Positions 1 through 11,200 of a DNA stretch of 64,000 bases are shown here, one piece after another. The notes below the pieces were generated by a model. That model was not told where the DNA came from. It worked only from the letters and a program-made list of their open reading frames with translations, and searched no databases. The first letter of the stretch is position 1. Each line of letters starts with the position of its first letter. This DNA comes from Caenorhabditis remanei (lineage: Eukaryota > Nematoda > Chromadorea > Rhabditida > Rhabditidae). Made by a program: the position numbers and the translations under genes. The stretch lies in the NCBI RefSeq assembly GCF_010183535.1, contig NC_071332.1, positions 4,898,001 to 4,962,000 on the forward strand. Reading direction: 5' to 3'.

Positions 1-1386
1 TTGATCAAAAAACAATTCATTCAAAAAAACCTCGACCAAAGGGTTGAAATCCAATCACTTTGGCTCTTCATAACTTCTCACATTTTCAATATTTTCAAAA
101 TATTTTTTTTGCAGATGATTGGTAAAGACATGTTCTTTATTTTTGCTTATTAAATTATAAAGCTAATACCTTGTCGGAATGAGATAATTTAGGAAATACT
201 TTTATTTTGAAAAAAACCTTCTCAAGAGACAGAATCCATTTGATCACTTGTCGGATGATGCAAGTTGGCACACTCAAATGTAGATCATACCAAAAAATGA
301 GATTTACTTTGAATTTTAGACTCCTTTACAGGCTATTTATGTATTACTCCCCCCCCCCCCCCCCCCCACCCCCAAAAAACTACAACTAATTTTTTCTGAG
401 TTTTTCATTTTTAGGTCACGTGATGGGAAAAGAAAAATGAACACAGTGGCCTGATTTCCATTTCAATTTTAAACACTTTTTATGTTGACATCTTAAAAAA
501 AAATGACCCAAATCTAACGATTCTTCTGTTGAGTAGAGCACATGTATGGTAGTAATACATAAATAGCCTGTAAAGGAGTCTAAAATTCAAAGTAAATCTC
601 ATTTTTTGGTATGATCTACATTTGAGTGTGCCAACTTGCATCATCCGACAAGTGATCAAATGGATTCTGTCTCTTGAGAAGGTTTTTTTCAAAATAAAAG
701 TATTTCCTAAATTATCTCATTCCGACAAGGTATTAGCTTTATAATTTAATAAGCAAAAATAAAGAACATGTCTTTACCAATCATCTGCAAAAAAAATCTT
801 TTAAAAATATTGAAAATGTGAGAAGTTATGAAGAGCCAAAGTGAGTCGACTAAAAAATTTTCCAAAAAAACAAAAAATCGATTTTTTTAGCAAAACTTGG
901 GAGAACGCCGCTACTACTTTAGGAGTTTCTTAGTAAGAGCAAGTAATGTCTTTTACAACAAAAAAAAAATCAAGATCTGCGGTTCCCAATGCAAGAGATT
1001 CTCATGTGAGATATTAATTGAATTGATGCACAACTTTGTGAATGAGCAACGTACCGAATTGTCTTCTACAGTAAGCAGTTTATTGTCAAACAAAGCCCAA
1101 TCATAAAATTACTCAAACAAAAACATTTATTTTGTGTATGCCGCTCTTACGCGACAGCTGGAAATCACACGCCGCTCAATTGAAGATTTACACTATATTC
1201 AAGATTTCTATGTGATGGTGAAGAGTAAAAACATAAGTGTTAATACAAAAAATGTTGCAAATCACAAGGACTACGCACTTCTAAAACAAAATTTTTTAAA
1301 TCTAAAAAAAATTTTTTTTTGTTTTTTCTCGATTGGATTTCAACCCTTAGGTCGAGGTTTTTTTGAATGAATTGTTTTTTGATCAA
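1..1386. repeat. Nested foldback element, left end may lie outside the window
   Basis: Bases 1-56 are the reverse complement of about 1331-1386, and inside them bases about 57-346 are the reverse complement of about 550-843. The two inner arms therefore give mirror-image ORFs of about 47 identical residues, which is an artefact of the palindrome and not a gene. The inner loop holds a run of 17 or more C (about 350-373). Bases 844-1330 are unpaired AT-rich DNA. No transposase ORF is visible, so this looks like a non-autonomous foldback inside another foldback. Confidence 0.8.
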
Positions 1387-2340
1387 AAGGGAAAATAATA
1401 GCAAATATGAAAATAATAATTTTGGAATGGGGAAATTTCGATTAAGTACCCTAATTTTGGTATTTCTCAAAAAATTGTTCAAAAAAGTGTGTTTTTTGAC
1501 CATAACTCGGTTGAAAAAGTTTCGAAAATTCTGAAACTTTGTAAAATGAATACTCTATTCCTATTCAATATATGCTAAAAATTTCAGCTCTCCCCGATCA
1601 ATTTTCAAAAAGTTCATTTTTTGACCTTTGAGCACCTACCGTACTACAGTAACGCGGAGCTGCGACCCAATATTGTGCATATGTGTTGCACATGTCCTCA
1701 TAAACGTTCTTTGAAAGTTTCAAAGATGTAGCTAACTTACACGCCCTAGGCCCGAACCTACAGTGACCATACTCGAGTCTTACAGAGAATAGGTTATATA
1801 GCTTGTTTTTGAATGAAAACGTTACCGGTCTGGAAAATGTGCAAATTATGGTTATTCAGGTGGTTTATCAGTTGGAAATCCAAGGTTTAGACTTCTGCTG
1901 TTCTCAAACCATAATGAATCATTTTTCTACCCCGTAATTTTGATATGAACATTGAAAAAATATACAGAACTTTCGAGTTTTTGTGAGTTTATGTGAGTTA
2001 TGACAAAAATTGGTGGAAATTGTTGTAAATGTCAGATATATTTTGAGACGAAAACATGATTTAAGCAATGAATGTTTCCTCAAAAAATTTGTTCGATACT
2101 TAAGAAGTTACAGTCGAAAAGCAAAATGTCGATTTGCTGCTATTCCAAGTTCTAACATTAATTCCGTCCAGAAAAAGGTTGGAGAACTCTACATTTTATC
2201 TACAAATTGATGAATAGAATTATTTTTGTGAAATAACCGATAGCATTGGAAGACCCTCTCCGAGTTTCCACCCTACCAAGGAATTCTACTTCCAGATGAT
2301 GAGCAAACTGTTTACATCTAGAATAAATTGAACAATTTCA
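1387..2340. other. Intergenic DNA, nothing recognised
   Basis: AT-rich DNA with no ORF resembling a known protein. I looked on the minus strand for the second exon of the F-box gene that starts at 2652 and did not find an F-box-associated domain here. Confidence 0.5.
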
Positions 2341-2356
2341 CTAGTCGAATTCTTAC

Positions 2357-2652
2357 CTTATGTCCTGTGTTATTCCAAACATTTTCATTGGACTAAGAGG
2401 TGACTTATCATATCGATGAAAGTATAATCTCAAAAGATATTCTGAATCAACCGATTCTACAAGAATTGAGATTCTGCCTCTCCAACCGAAATCATAAACG
2501 ATGGTTTTAATTTTTTTTAATCTGTTTTTCTGAAGTGTTTGAATAAACTGTTTGCATCTTTTTGATAAGAATGATAGGACCAATAATTCGTCGAAATCCA
2601 GATTTTCAAATATTTCTTTTTGAATCAGAGTCGGAAATCTGAGGATCTGCAT
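2357..2652 (-). CDS. F-box protein, first exon (possibly truncated gene)
   Basis: The exon starts with ATG at 2652, two bases after an acceptor (TTTTTCAG), suggesting trans-splicing, and ends at a good GTAAG donor at 2356 in phase 2. It encodes about 98 residues beginning MQILRFPTLIQ and containing a typical nematode F-box (FPTLIQKEIFENLDFDELLV, then LSFLSKRCKQFIQ). It aligns end to end, with the same splice phase, with exon 1 of the intact F-box gene at 3539. F-box proteins recruit substrates to SCF ubiquitin ligases. No matching C-terminal F-box-associated exon was found between here and the left edge; either the rest lies beyond the window or the gene is truncated by the foldback at 1-1386. 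Confidence 0.6.
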
Positions 2653-2849
2653 TTCTGAAAAACGAATCATTTTGTATTTTTTGAGGACAGTGAAAGGAAG
2701 AAAAAATGGAAAAGAACTCGTTTCGATGTTAAGTAACGATGATGTTGAAGGCTGAATCAACAATTGACGCGAAAAACTGCAAAAATCAATAAAAACAGGA
2801 TTGGCAGTAACAAAATCAATAAGAATGAAACATGAATCCTAATACGGTT

Positions 2850-3115
2850 TGATATCTTTAAACTGCACTTTTACTAATCAAAACAACCAAGTAATAGAAA
2901 TTAGCTCACTTCTAGTTTTGTTGAAACTGACAGAAGGCAACTTCAACTCCTTCACAACTTTGATCCGGGACATCTTAATACTTGGTAGAACACGAAAATC
3001 AAAAATTCAAAAGTTGAATCTTTTCGATCAGAAGAATATGAGCAACAAATTTTTTATTCGTTGGCATTCAAGTACTCTTGTTTGAATAAGAGTTGGAAAA
3101 CGTAGAAGATGAATG
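2850..3115 (-). pseudogene. Decayed F-box exon relic
   Basis: Reading leftward from about 3100, the minus strand gives RFPTLIQTRVLECQ followed by a diverged LLLIFF-SKRFN stretch with in-frame stops. This matches the order of motifs in the neighbouring F-box exons (FPTLIQ, LLVLSF, SKR). It is a non-functional third copy lying between the minus-strand exon at 2357-2652 and the intact plus-strand gene at 3539. Confidence 0.6.
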
Positions 3116-3538
3116 GTTGGTTCTATAGAAAAAGCAACATTTGCATAAAATCACTGGATAAGAAAGGAGAGAATAAACGGCCGGCTACAGTAGTCTGAGT
3201 GCATAACGACTAGGGATGAAGTGGAAAATTGCAAAATCAATAGTCGGTTGGGGTTACCAAAAAGAGCCGTATTCTCTGAGATGCACGTCTTGAGATGCGG
3301 GTATTGTAGAATCAATACATTATTTTTTCGTTTTTGTCTCCCCATAACTTCCAAGCTTTTCACATAATATTTCTGACCTTTGTTTCATTTTTAAAATACA
3401 GTAAGAGAATAATTCTAGAAAAAAAACAAGTGTTTTTTAAAGATTGAAGGACTGTGAGAGGCCCATAACTTATCGATTCCTGCCACGTCTTTTCTCTTCG
3501 TGTAGTCATGAGATGATAGAAGTTTACATTTTTTTCAG

Positions 3539-6500
3539 ATGAAGTTTCTCAGTTTTCCAACTCTTGTTCAACGGGAAGTTTTCGACACTTTTGACTTATC
3601 AGAGCTGCTGGTACTATCCTTTTGCTCAAAAAAGTTGAAGTATCTGATCCAAGCGATTCAAAAACATCGATTGAACAAAGTGGGAACTGTAAAGTATTCT
3701 CTCTTGAGTCACGTGTACATTATTGTAAATGCAATAAGCCATGATTCAGATAAAATGCTCAATTTATTCATAATTTCGGATGATGATTCAGAAATACTTC
3801 CTATGGAAGTTTTCGGAATGCATCGAGATGTCCCAATCTGGTAAGTTCAAACTGGAATGCCACCAACTTGTGAACAATACAATGTCGCATGATAAGTACA
3901 GTACCGTGCAATAAGACATACTCTGTTGAAAATGCCCAACTTTGAGAGTGTGTCGTAGTAAAACTAACTGTCTTACAAAACATCTTTTTATGGAATCAAA
4001 CAGACCAAGAGTAGAAATTCATTTTTGTAATTAACAACTTTTTTGTACGGACACTCCCTAGAGAGTTTTAGTCATTTTAAGACGACAGCTCAAAAAGCAC
4101 TCTATTTTGCATTGAAATGGGTCGATTTGAGGAAGAAATGACTTTGTGGAAATGTAACTTGGTAGGGAGTGTCCGTACAAAAAAGTTGTCAACTACAAAA
4201 TTGGAGTTCTACTGTTGGTCTCTTTGATCCCATAAAAGTTTATTTTGTGGGACAGTTAGTTCTACTATGACACACTCTCAAAGTTGGACATTTTCACTCG
4301 AAAAAGGCAAAATATGAAATCATTTTGACCTGTACTGTATCTAGGGAGTGCAGAAACGTTGCCAACTACAAAAATGAATCTCTAGTTTTTATATGTATGA
4401 TTTATAAAAAACTTCATTTTTTGGGACGATCAGTGATACCATCACACACTTTCCAAGTAGGACGTTTTCCACTGTTAGAGCCAAAACTGTCTACCTCATT
4501 GCACTCTATTGTTCATACGAAAATCTGTAGCTTACTCCAGCTCTAATTCAGGTTTTTAGGGGTAGCAATAGATTAAGTTGGCCATTTTCAACAAAAAAGG
4601 CAAAACTTAATATTGAGCGGTACTGTAGGTATTGGCGTGTTCCATGTTTTGAGCTTCATTCATACAGTACCGCTCAAAAGTCTGTGTTGCTCTTTTCAGT
4701 TGAAAATGCCTAACTTTGAGAGTGTGCCATAATAAAACTAACTGTCTTACAAAATATTTTTTATTGATCAAACAGACCAAGACTAGAACTCCATTTTTGT
4801 AGTTGACAATTTTTTTGTACGGGCATTCCCTAGCAAGTTACGTATCGACAAAACATTTTCTCTCCCAACTGCTCCCATTTCAGTAGTGCTATTTTAAAAC
4901 GATTATAACTCTCTAGGGAGTGCTGGTACAAAATAGTTCTCTACTGTAGAAATGGTGCTCTATTTTTAATCCGTATCAGTGACACCTTGAAAAACTCTTA
5001 AAGCTGAACATCTTATTGCACGGTACCGTGCAACTTATTTGCTAAGTTTTTTTTTCCAGTTTGGACGGGCCAAGTCATATATATGCATACGAAAAAGAGC
5101 AAACAGGAGTCATTATTGAAGGAATTCACACTTTCCTTTATCAATTTTTCGGGCCTTCTCCGGATTATCGAGTCTGTACGAATAATAGTCAACCGCCTCC
5201 AAATCTGAAGAATATTAATAGCAGTGCGATAATTTTACCTGACAACATAACGGCTGAAGAACTGGAAAATTGTTTTACTGCTTCACCGAAACAGGAATAT
5301 ATTGTAATTAACAAAGAGACCACTTACAAACTTTCACCGAATTCAGTAATTTATGACACTGATTACTTGGATCTCCTTCGCTGCGATGTAGACGGGGAGG
5401 ATGTCTTGTTTCGTTTTAATGGAAAGTCTCTCACTTTCAGCGATTCAAATCTTCAGAATTCCACTATTATCCGGTTTCTAAATACATGGAAATCTGATCG
5501 GGGATTTCAGAATTTGAAGTTGCTATGGATTGATGTTTCTCCCGAACTATTTAACTTTGCTGGTATAATGGAAAGTGTTGATATAAAACAATCAGACGAA
5601 AGTTTCACGCTGAAATGGAAACAAAGGTTTGATCTCTTAACTAGTATGTACGTACAGTACAGTGCAATAAGATGAGAGAAAATAATTTGTCAAAATGTAA
5701 CTACAGTACCGGCTAAAATGATATCCTATTTTGCCTTTTTTGATTAAAACTGTCTAACTTTGAGAGTGTGTCATAGTAGAACTAACTGTCCCACAAAATA
5801 AACTTTTATGGGATCAAAGAGACCAACAGTAGAACTCCAATTTTGTAGTTGACAACTTTTTTGTACGGACACTCCCTACCAAGTTACATTTCCACAAAGT
5901 AATTTCTTTCTCAAATTGACCCTTTTCATTGCAAAATAGAGTGATTTTTGAGCTGTCACCTCAAAATGACCATAACTCTCTAGGGAGTGTCCGTACCAAA
6001 AAGTTGTCAATTACAAAAATGAAGTTCTACTCCTGGTTTGTTTGATCCCATAAAAAGTTTTTTTGTGGGACAGTTAGTTTTACCATGACACACTCTCAAA
6101 GTTGGGCATTTTCACTCGAAAAAGGTAAAATATGATATCATTTTGGCCGGTACTGTATCTCGGGAGTGCAGAAACGTTGCCAACTACAAAAATGAATCTC
6201 TACTTTTTATATGTATGATTTATAAAAAATTTCATTTTTTGGGACAATCAGTGATACCATCACACAATTTCCAAGTAGGACGTTTTCCACTGTTAGAACC
6301 AAAACTGTCTACCTCAGTGAACTCTATTGTTCATACGAAAAAATGTAGAAACTGACTTTTTTGATACAGAAAAACAGAGTTTCAGTGAATTATTATATCA
6401 TTTTTGACCTTTCGAACAAACAATTGCTTGAAAATGTTCTGAAGCTGTTACAGTTTCTAGAAAAAGAAAAAAGGATATTGGCTGAAATTGCTGAAAATCT

Positions 6501-7430
6501 CATCTTTAAAAAAAACTTCGACATTGGTTAAATTTCCAATTTCTCTATTAGCATAGCACGCGTTTTACAACCGCGCTCTACCGAAACCGAAGAAAATTGT
6601 GTGTGAAATCAAGACCCCTCAGAGAAAAAGAGACAATTCTTAAGGGCATTTCGGTGGAGCGAAGTTGTAAAAACTGTGCCGAGCAAATATACAGTACCGG
6701 ACAAATAGGTATCAACTTCGGCTATTTTCAGCGTAAAATGACCAACATTTGAGAGTGTGCCGTAGTAATTCTGAATGTCACACCATGAAAATTTTTAATG
6801 AATCATATAGATTGAACGTAGAGCTCCATTTTTGTAGTTGACAACTTTTTTGTACGGGCACTCCCTCGAGAGTTATGATCATTTTAAGACGACAGCTCAA
6901 AAATCGCACTAATTTGCACTGAAATTTGTCGATTTGAGAGAGAGAATACTTTGACGATATGTAACTCACTAAGGAGTGCCCGTATAAAAAAGTTGCCAAT
7001 TTCAAAAATGGAGCTCTACGTTCAATCTATATGATTCATTAAAAAATTTCATGGTGTGACATTCAGAATTACTACAGCACACACTCAATGTTGGTCATTT
7101 TCCACTGAAAACAGCCAAAGTTAATACCTATTTGTCCGGTACTGTATGTTCCTAAAATTAAATGATTGTTTGGAAATCCCCTAAACTCAAAAGTTATTCC
7201 AAAATCTACCATCTTAAATGCTATAAAAAACCAGGACTTTTGTCACAAATTGAATGAATTACAGGTCTACGACAGACGCACGTTACAGATGGAACACCGC
7301 AGACTTTAGTCATCATTTGATGAGAAGCAGTGATGGAGTTGGAGCATCTATTGCCATTACTCAAAACCACTTCTATTTTGTTGTTTGGAGCGAAATTGAG
7401 AATTCAGAGATTATGAATCATATCAAATGA
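3539..7430 (+). CDS. F-box protein with F-box-associated domain (3 exons)
   Basis: Exons 3539-3840, 5060-5647 and 7265-7430 join in frame to 351 residues. The ATG follows directly after an acceptor (TTTTTTCAG), consistent with a trans-spliced mRNA. Exon 1 carries the F-box (FPTLVQREVFDTFDLSELLV). Exons 2 and 3 carry the long C-terminal region typical of the nematode F-box-associated (FBA_2 or sdz-33-like) proteins, ending NHFYFVVWSEI then a short tail. By family knowledge these proteins are substrate receptors of SCF ubiquitin ligases and evolve quickly. The exon 2 donor is GTACGT at 5648; using GTATGT four bases earlier would break the frame of exon 3. Both introns are filled with foldback repeats (3896-5030, 5700-7147), which inflate them to 1.2 and 1.6 kb. 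Exact orthologue not identifiable. Confidence 0.85.
3896..4341. repeat. Foldback family A copy 1 (about 445 bp, TACAGTACCG ends)
   Basis: The arms are complementary: TTGAAAATGCCCAACTTTGA on the left and the matching TCAAAGTTGG on the right, with internal GTTGTCAACTACAAAAAT in both orientations. It lies in intron 1 of the F-box gene. Family members recur at 4662, 5702, 6691, 41750, 46334, 49617 and 53420. No ORF of a transposase. Confidence 0.85.
4662..5028. repeat. Foldback family A copy 2
   Basis: Starts TACAGTACCGCTCAAAAG and ends GCACGGTACCGTGC; same internal arms as the other family A copies but more diverged. It sits just upstream of exon 2 of the F-box gene. Confidence 0.75.
5702..6160. 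repeat. Foldback family A copy 3
   Basis: Bounded by TACAGTACCGGCTAAAA and its inverse TTTTGGCCGGTACTGTA; in intron 2 of the F-box gene. The 180 bases that follow (6161-6345) are near-identical to those after copy 1 (4342-4520), so part of intron 1 was duplicated into intron 2. Confidence 0.85.
6549..6690 (+). repeat. Foldback family R1 copy (about 140 bp)
   Basis: Left end CGCGTTTTACAACCGCGCTC, right end GGTGGAGCGAAGTTGTAAAA. This is the long form of the GCGCTC(T/C)ACCG foldback found repeatedly in unc-76 introns. Confidence 0.8.
6691..7147. repeat. Foldback family A copy 4
   Basis: Starts TACAGTACCGGACAAATAGG and ends with the inverse CCTATTTGTCCGGTACTGTA, a 20-base perfect terminal inverted repeat. 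It directly abuts the family R1 element on its left. Confidence 0.85.
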
Positions 7431-8266
7431 CTGTTTGGATATATAAACTTCCACTTGTATTTGTTATTCTTCTTATCCGTTTTTGTTGGTTTTTTTCTTT
7501 TGATTGAATTGTTTTTTCTTCAGAAAAATTCATCTGAACAAAATGTAAAGATTCCTTGAATAGCTTTTCAAACAAACAGTTTTTTTTATAATTCTACAGT
7601 TCTAAGAATCGAAATCATGTCTTGGAACTTTCAGAAGAACTTTTCGTTTATTTTGAGAACACATTTTGGGAATTTTGAAGAAAAATACTTTGGTTAACCA
7701 TAACTTTTTGAGAAAACTCTCGACAATAGAGTTGTCAACTACAAAAATATAAATCTAAATGTGTTTTTCATTTTTGTAGTTTGTAGTTTTTCGATAGCTG
7801 TTCCAGCTTTTCAGATACCTTTGTCTCTAAAGATAGGCATCTGAAATGTATAGATTTTTCCTCAAAACTATTTCTCCATTCCAATTGACCTCGATACATC
7901 CCAATCTACAATTAACTTATTCAAGAACAAAATGCACATGATTTTTATATGACGACAAGAAGGAAATTGAGAACAAGAAGAGAATAAAAAGGAAGCAGCA
8001 CAAGCAAATGATCATTAGAATTTGGGAAGAGATTCCGGGATGTGATGGAGAGAGTGTGATTGTTGGCAGGCGGGTTGGAGACAAAAACGGGAAGAGGGGG
8101 GCACAACTAGATTTTGGAGTTTTTGGTTCAAAAATTAATTTAAAAAACTGAAAAAGGAGAAAGAAAGCCGGTTGAAAGAAATGGAGTGACTATTTTCTTA
8201 AAGCTGTATCACACAAATGTCAGAGAGAAAGATGGAAATATGAGAGACAGGGAAAAGAAGGGCTAT
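7431..8266. other. Intergenic region between F-box gene and unc-76 3' end
   Basis: AT-rich 3' flank of the plus-strand F-box gene, followed by a more purine-rich stretch (7960-8260) downstream of the unc-76 stop on the minus strand. No ORF or RNA gene recognised. Confidence 0.5.
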
Positions 8267-11200
8267 TTAACATGAAATATTCTTTGGGCAAACGTGAGTC
8301 AGTATGTAGTCTGTGAGCAGCGTTGGCACCGTCGTGTTGTCGTCGTGGATGGCGCGGAGAACTGAAAAAAAACAATTGATTTTGAGAATTTTTAAAAGGG
8401 AAAATGGTTGTTAGAAATTCAAAAAAGGTCTTGCAGTTTTAAGTTTTTCTCGAGGCAAAAAATCCGATTTCTGACCATCTAAAAATATTGAAAAACATAA
8501 AGTTTGCAATCGCGCCCTACCGAGAAATCACAATGTACTACTCCTCGTGGACAAATCTATTATGAATTCATTTTTATCTGTGCATGAGAAGTCCGCGTCA
8601 CACTCGCGCGGCGGCCACGCCCACCTCGATTTCAACGCTGCGTTCATTTTTTGAACACTGCCGCAAGAAATGGGCGTGGCCGCCGCGTGAGTGCGGCGCG
8701 GACTTCTCATGCACAGATAAAATTGAATTCCTAATAATTAATTTTTTTTGAAGACTTGCAACCTTTACGACCAAAAGCAAGCTGATATTTTCAAAAACTG
8801 TAGCTAAACGTGTCCACGTGGAGTACACAACATGTTATCAATAGAGCGCAGATTCATAACTCATTTCCTGTTTTTGCAGACTAAACAACTGTTTTTTCTC
8901 TCGCGGCGACAAATATCTCATCTCTCCCAATATTTATCTTTTCTCGGCGCCTCCCCCCATCCATCATTTTTGATCAGTGAATCAACGCACAGCTGATCCC
9001 TCTCTCGAGATCACCTACTTTTGATAAGCGACGCAATCGACGCATTATCGATATGTTGATTATCGTTGTAGGGAATCGTCGCCGTCAGATACTGTGGCAG
9101 TTGTGACGCGTCCGCGGGGCCTTTTCCACCCTTTCGCTTCCTGTCGTTGGCGTAGACACGTCGTTTATTCTGGATTGCCAACAGGAGAGAGATGAACGAG
9201 TTCTTCATTTCCTTCTCGTAATCAAGCTCATCTCTGGAATAAGGACTATTAGTATCATTAGGAAGCAAGGGGATTCTGAATCAGGCCTCCAGATGACCGT
9301 GGAGTTATAGGACGTGACCTATATCATTCGAAAGCTAAAATCACGCTGATTTCAAATATACATCCAGTTTTTGCCCTTGAGGTCTGGTATTCGAGAAAAA
9401 TAAGGTAAAAGTTTCGTGCTTGTTTTTTCTTGAATACCAGGCCTCGTGGGCAGAAACTGAATATATATTTGAAATCAGCGTGATTTCAGCTTTCTAATAA
9501 TATAGGTCACGTCGGAGGCCTTCCCTTGTAAAACAGAATCAGAATCAGAATCCCTGAAACCTACCGATGCGCCAACTCATCGACGAGACTCTCATTGTAG
9601 ACACGAATCAGCTGCTCCATTTCGGCGCAAAGTGTCACCAATTTCGAATAGGAGAGCTCTTGAAGGTCTGGAATTGAGGAAAGAGATGAGATGGGGATGG
9701 AATTTGAACAAAGATAGATGGGTTGGGTTGAAAATTGGATGGAAAGAAGAAAACGAGAATCGATGGGAAAATTGGAATACTGTATTTGTAAATGTGCTCT
9801 ACCGATAACTTCGTGTTCTTTCAATTAGCACGGCACGCGTCTTACAACTGCGCTCTACCGAAACCAAAGGAAATTGTGTGCGAAATTGAGAAACTCAGAG
9901 CAAAAGATACATTTATCAAGGGGATTTCGGTAGAGCGCAGCTGTAAGAACTGTGCCGAGCTTATATTAAAAAAAAACGGTTTTTCAGAGTTATTTTATAT
10001 CTAATTTCTGTAATTTTCAATCGATTCTCCTATCTCCTTCTCCACCCAATTCCAAATAAAAGTTGTTATAGTGTGAGTATATGTTAGACACGACCTCTAT
10101 CATGCCAGAGGTTCAAGTGAGAACTAAAATTGTGCAAGTGCTCCAATAGGCAGACATAAAACTAAATATAGCAAACGCGCTCTAATAACAAGAAGGATAA
10201 CAATAAGGTACGATACATAAACGAAATCGACTATATACCCGAGTGGAACGTCGCAGTTTTCGCTGCTGAAGAAGAGGAGACATAGAGTTAGAATATGAGG
10301 GAAGGAGAAAGTGTGCTCTATTGAGATTCTCAGTGGAGCGCACTTACTGAAGAAACTTACTATCTGGATTGCTGACGAGTGCTTGAGCACTTCTCAGCTT
10401 AATATCCGCTTCTGACGACTGAATTGATGATGGGTACGGTGATCGCATTGATGAATACATTGAGTCAACCGACTCCATTGTTCGATCTGTCATCATTGAG
10501 CCAGTGAAGTCGCATGACTGAAAAAAGAGAGAAGGGCTTATAGGCTTTGCTCCGACAAAAAGTGTACAACTTTCTAAAAAGGGGCGTGGCCTAACCTGTA
10601 ACATCTCATCAATCTCTTCGATGACCTGATCGGCGGTTTGTGGAGGTGTCTCACCGCCCGTATCCGTCGAACCGTGATGATGACCGATCATCTGGTGAAC
10701 GTCCATTTGTTGACGGAGCAAGTCCTCGTCGTCTGAATTTGTCATACTTCGACGGGTGGAGGCGTCGTCTTTCTGGAAGAAATGGAGTTTGGAGTTATTG
10801 GAGCGTGTGGTGGAAGGAGAAAGGTCATTTTTAGGTGGAAGATTGGGAAACTTCAGAAGTTTTCACTCTTTTTTGAAAATGGAACATCCTGAATATCAAT
10901 TTTTCACAAAAATGACTTGATTTCCGCGTTTTGAAATTTTCAAATTCGCTACCTCTACAAACGCGCTCCACCGAAACTCAAATAATTTCGACGGAAAGGG
11001 AACTATTAGCACGGGACGCTTCTTACAACCGCGCTCTACCGAAACCAAAGAAAATTGTGTGCGAAGTTGAGAGACACAGAAGAAAAGAGACATTTCTAGA
11101 AGGGCATTTCGGTGGAGCGCAGTTGTAAGAACTGTGCCGAACTAATCGAATTTTTTATTTCCGCGTTTTGAAATTTTCAAATTCGCTACCTATGCAAATG

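Noticed and set aside
207..692. Two ORFs on opposite strands with the same 47-residue start
   Set aside because: They are the two arms of one palindrome, not genes.
4325..6355. Two similar plus-strand ORFs beginning MTCTVSRECRN and MAGTVSRECRN
   Set aside because: They fall in the duplicated repeat-flank segment in F-box gene introns, so the similarity is repeat derived.
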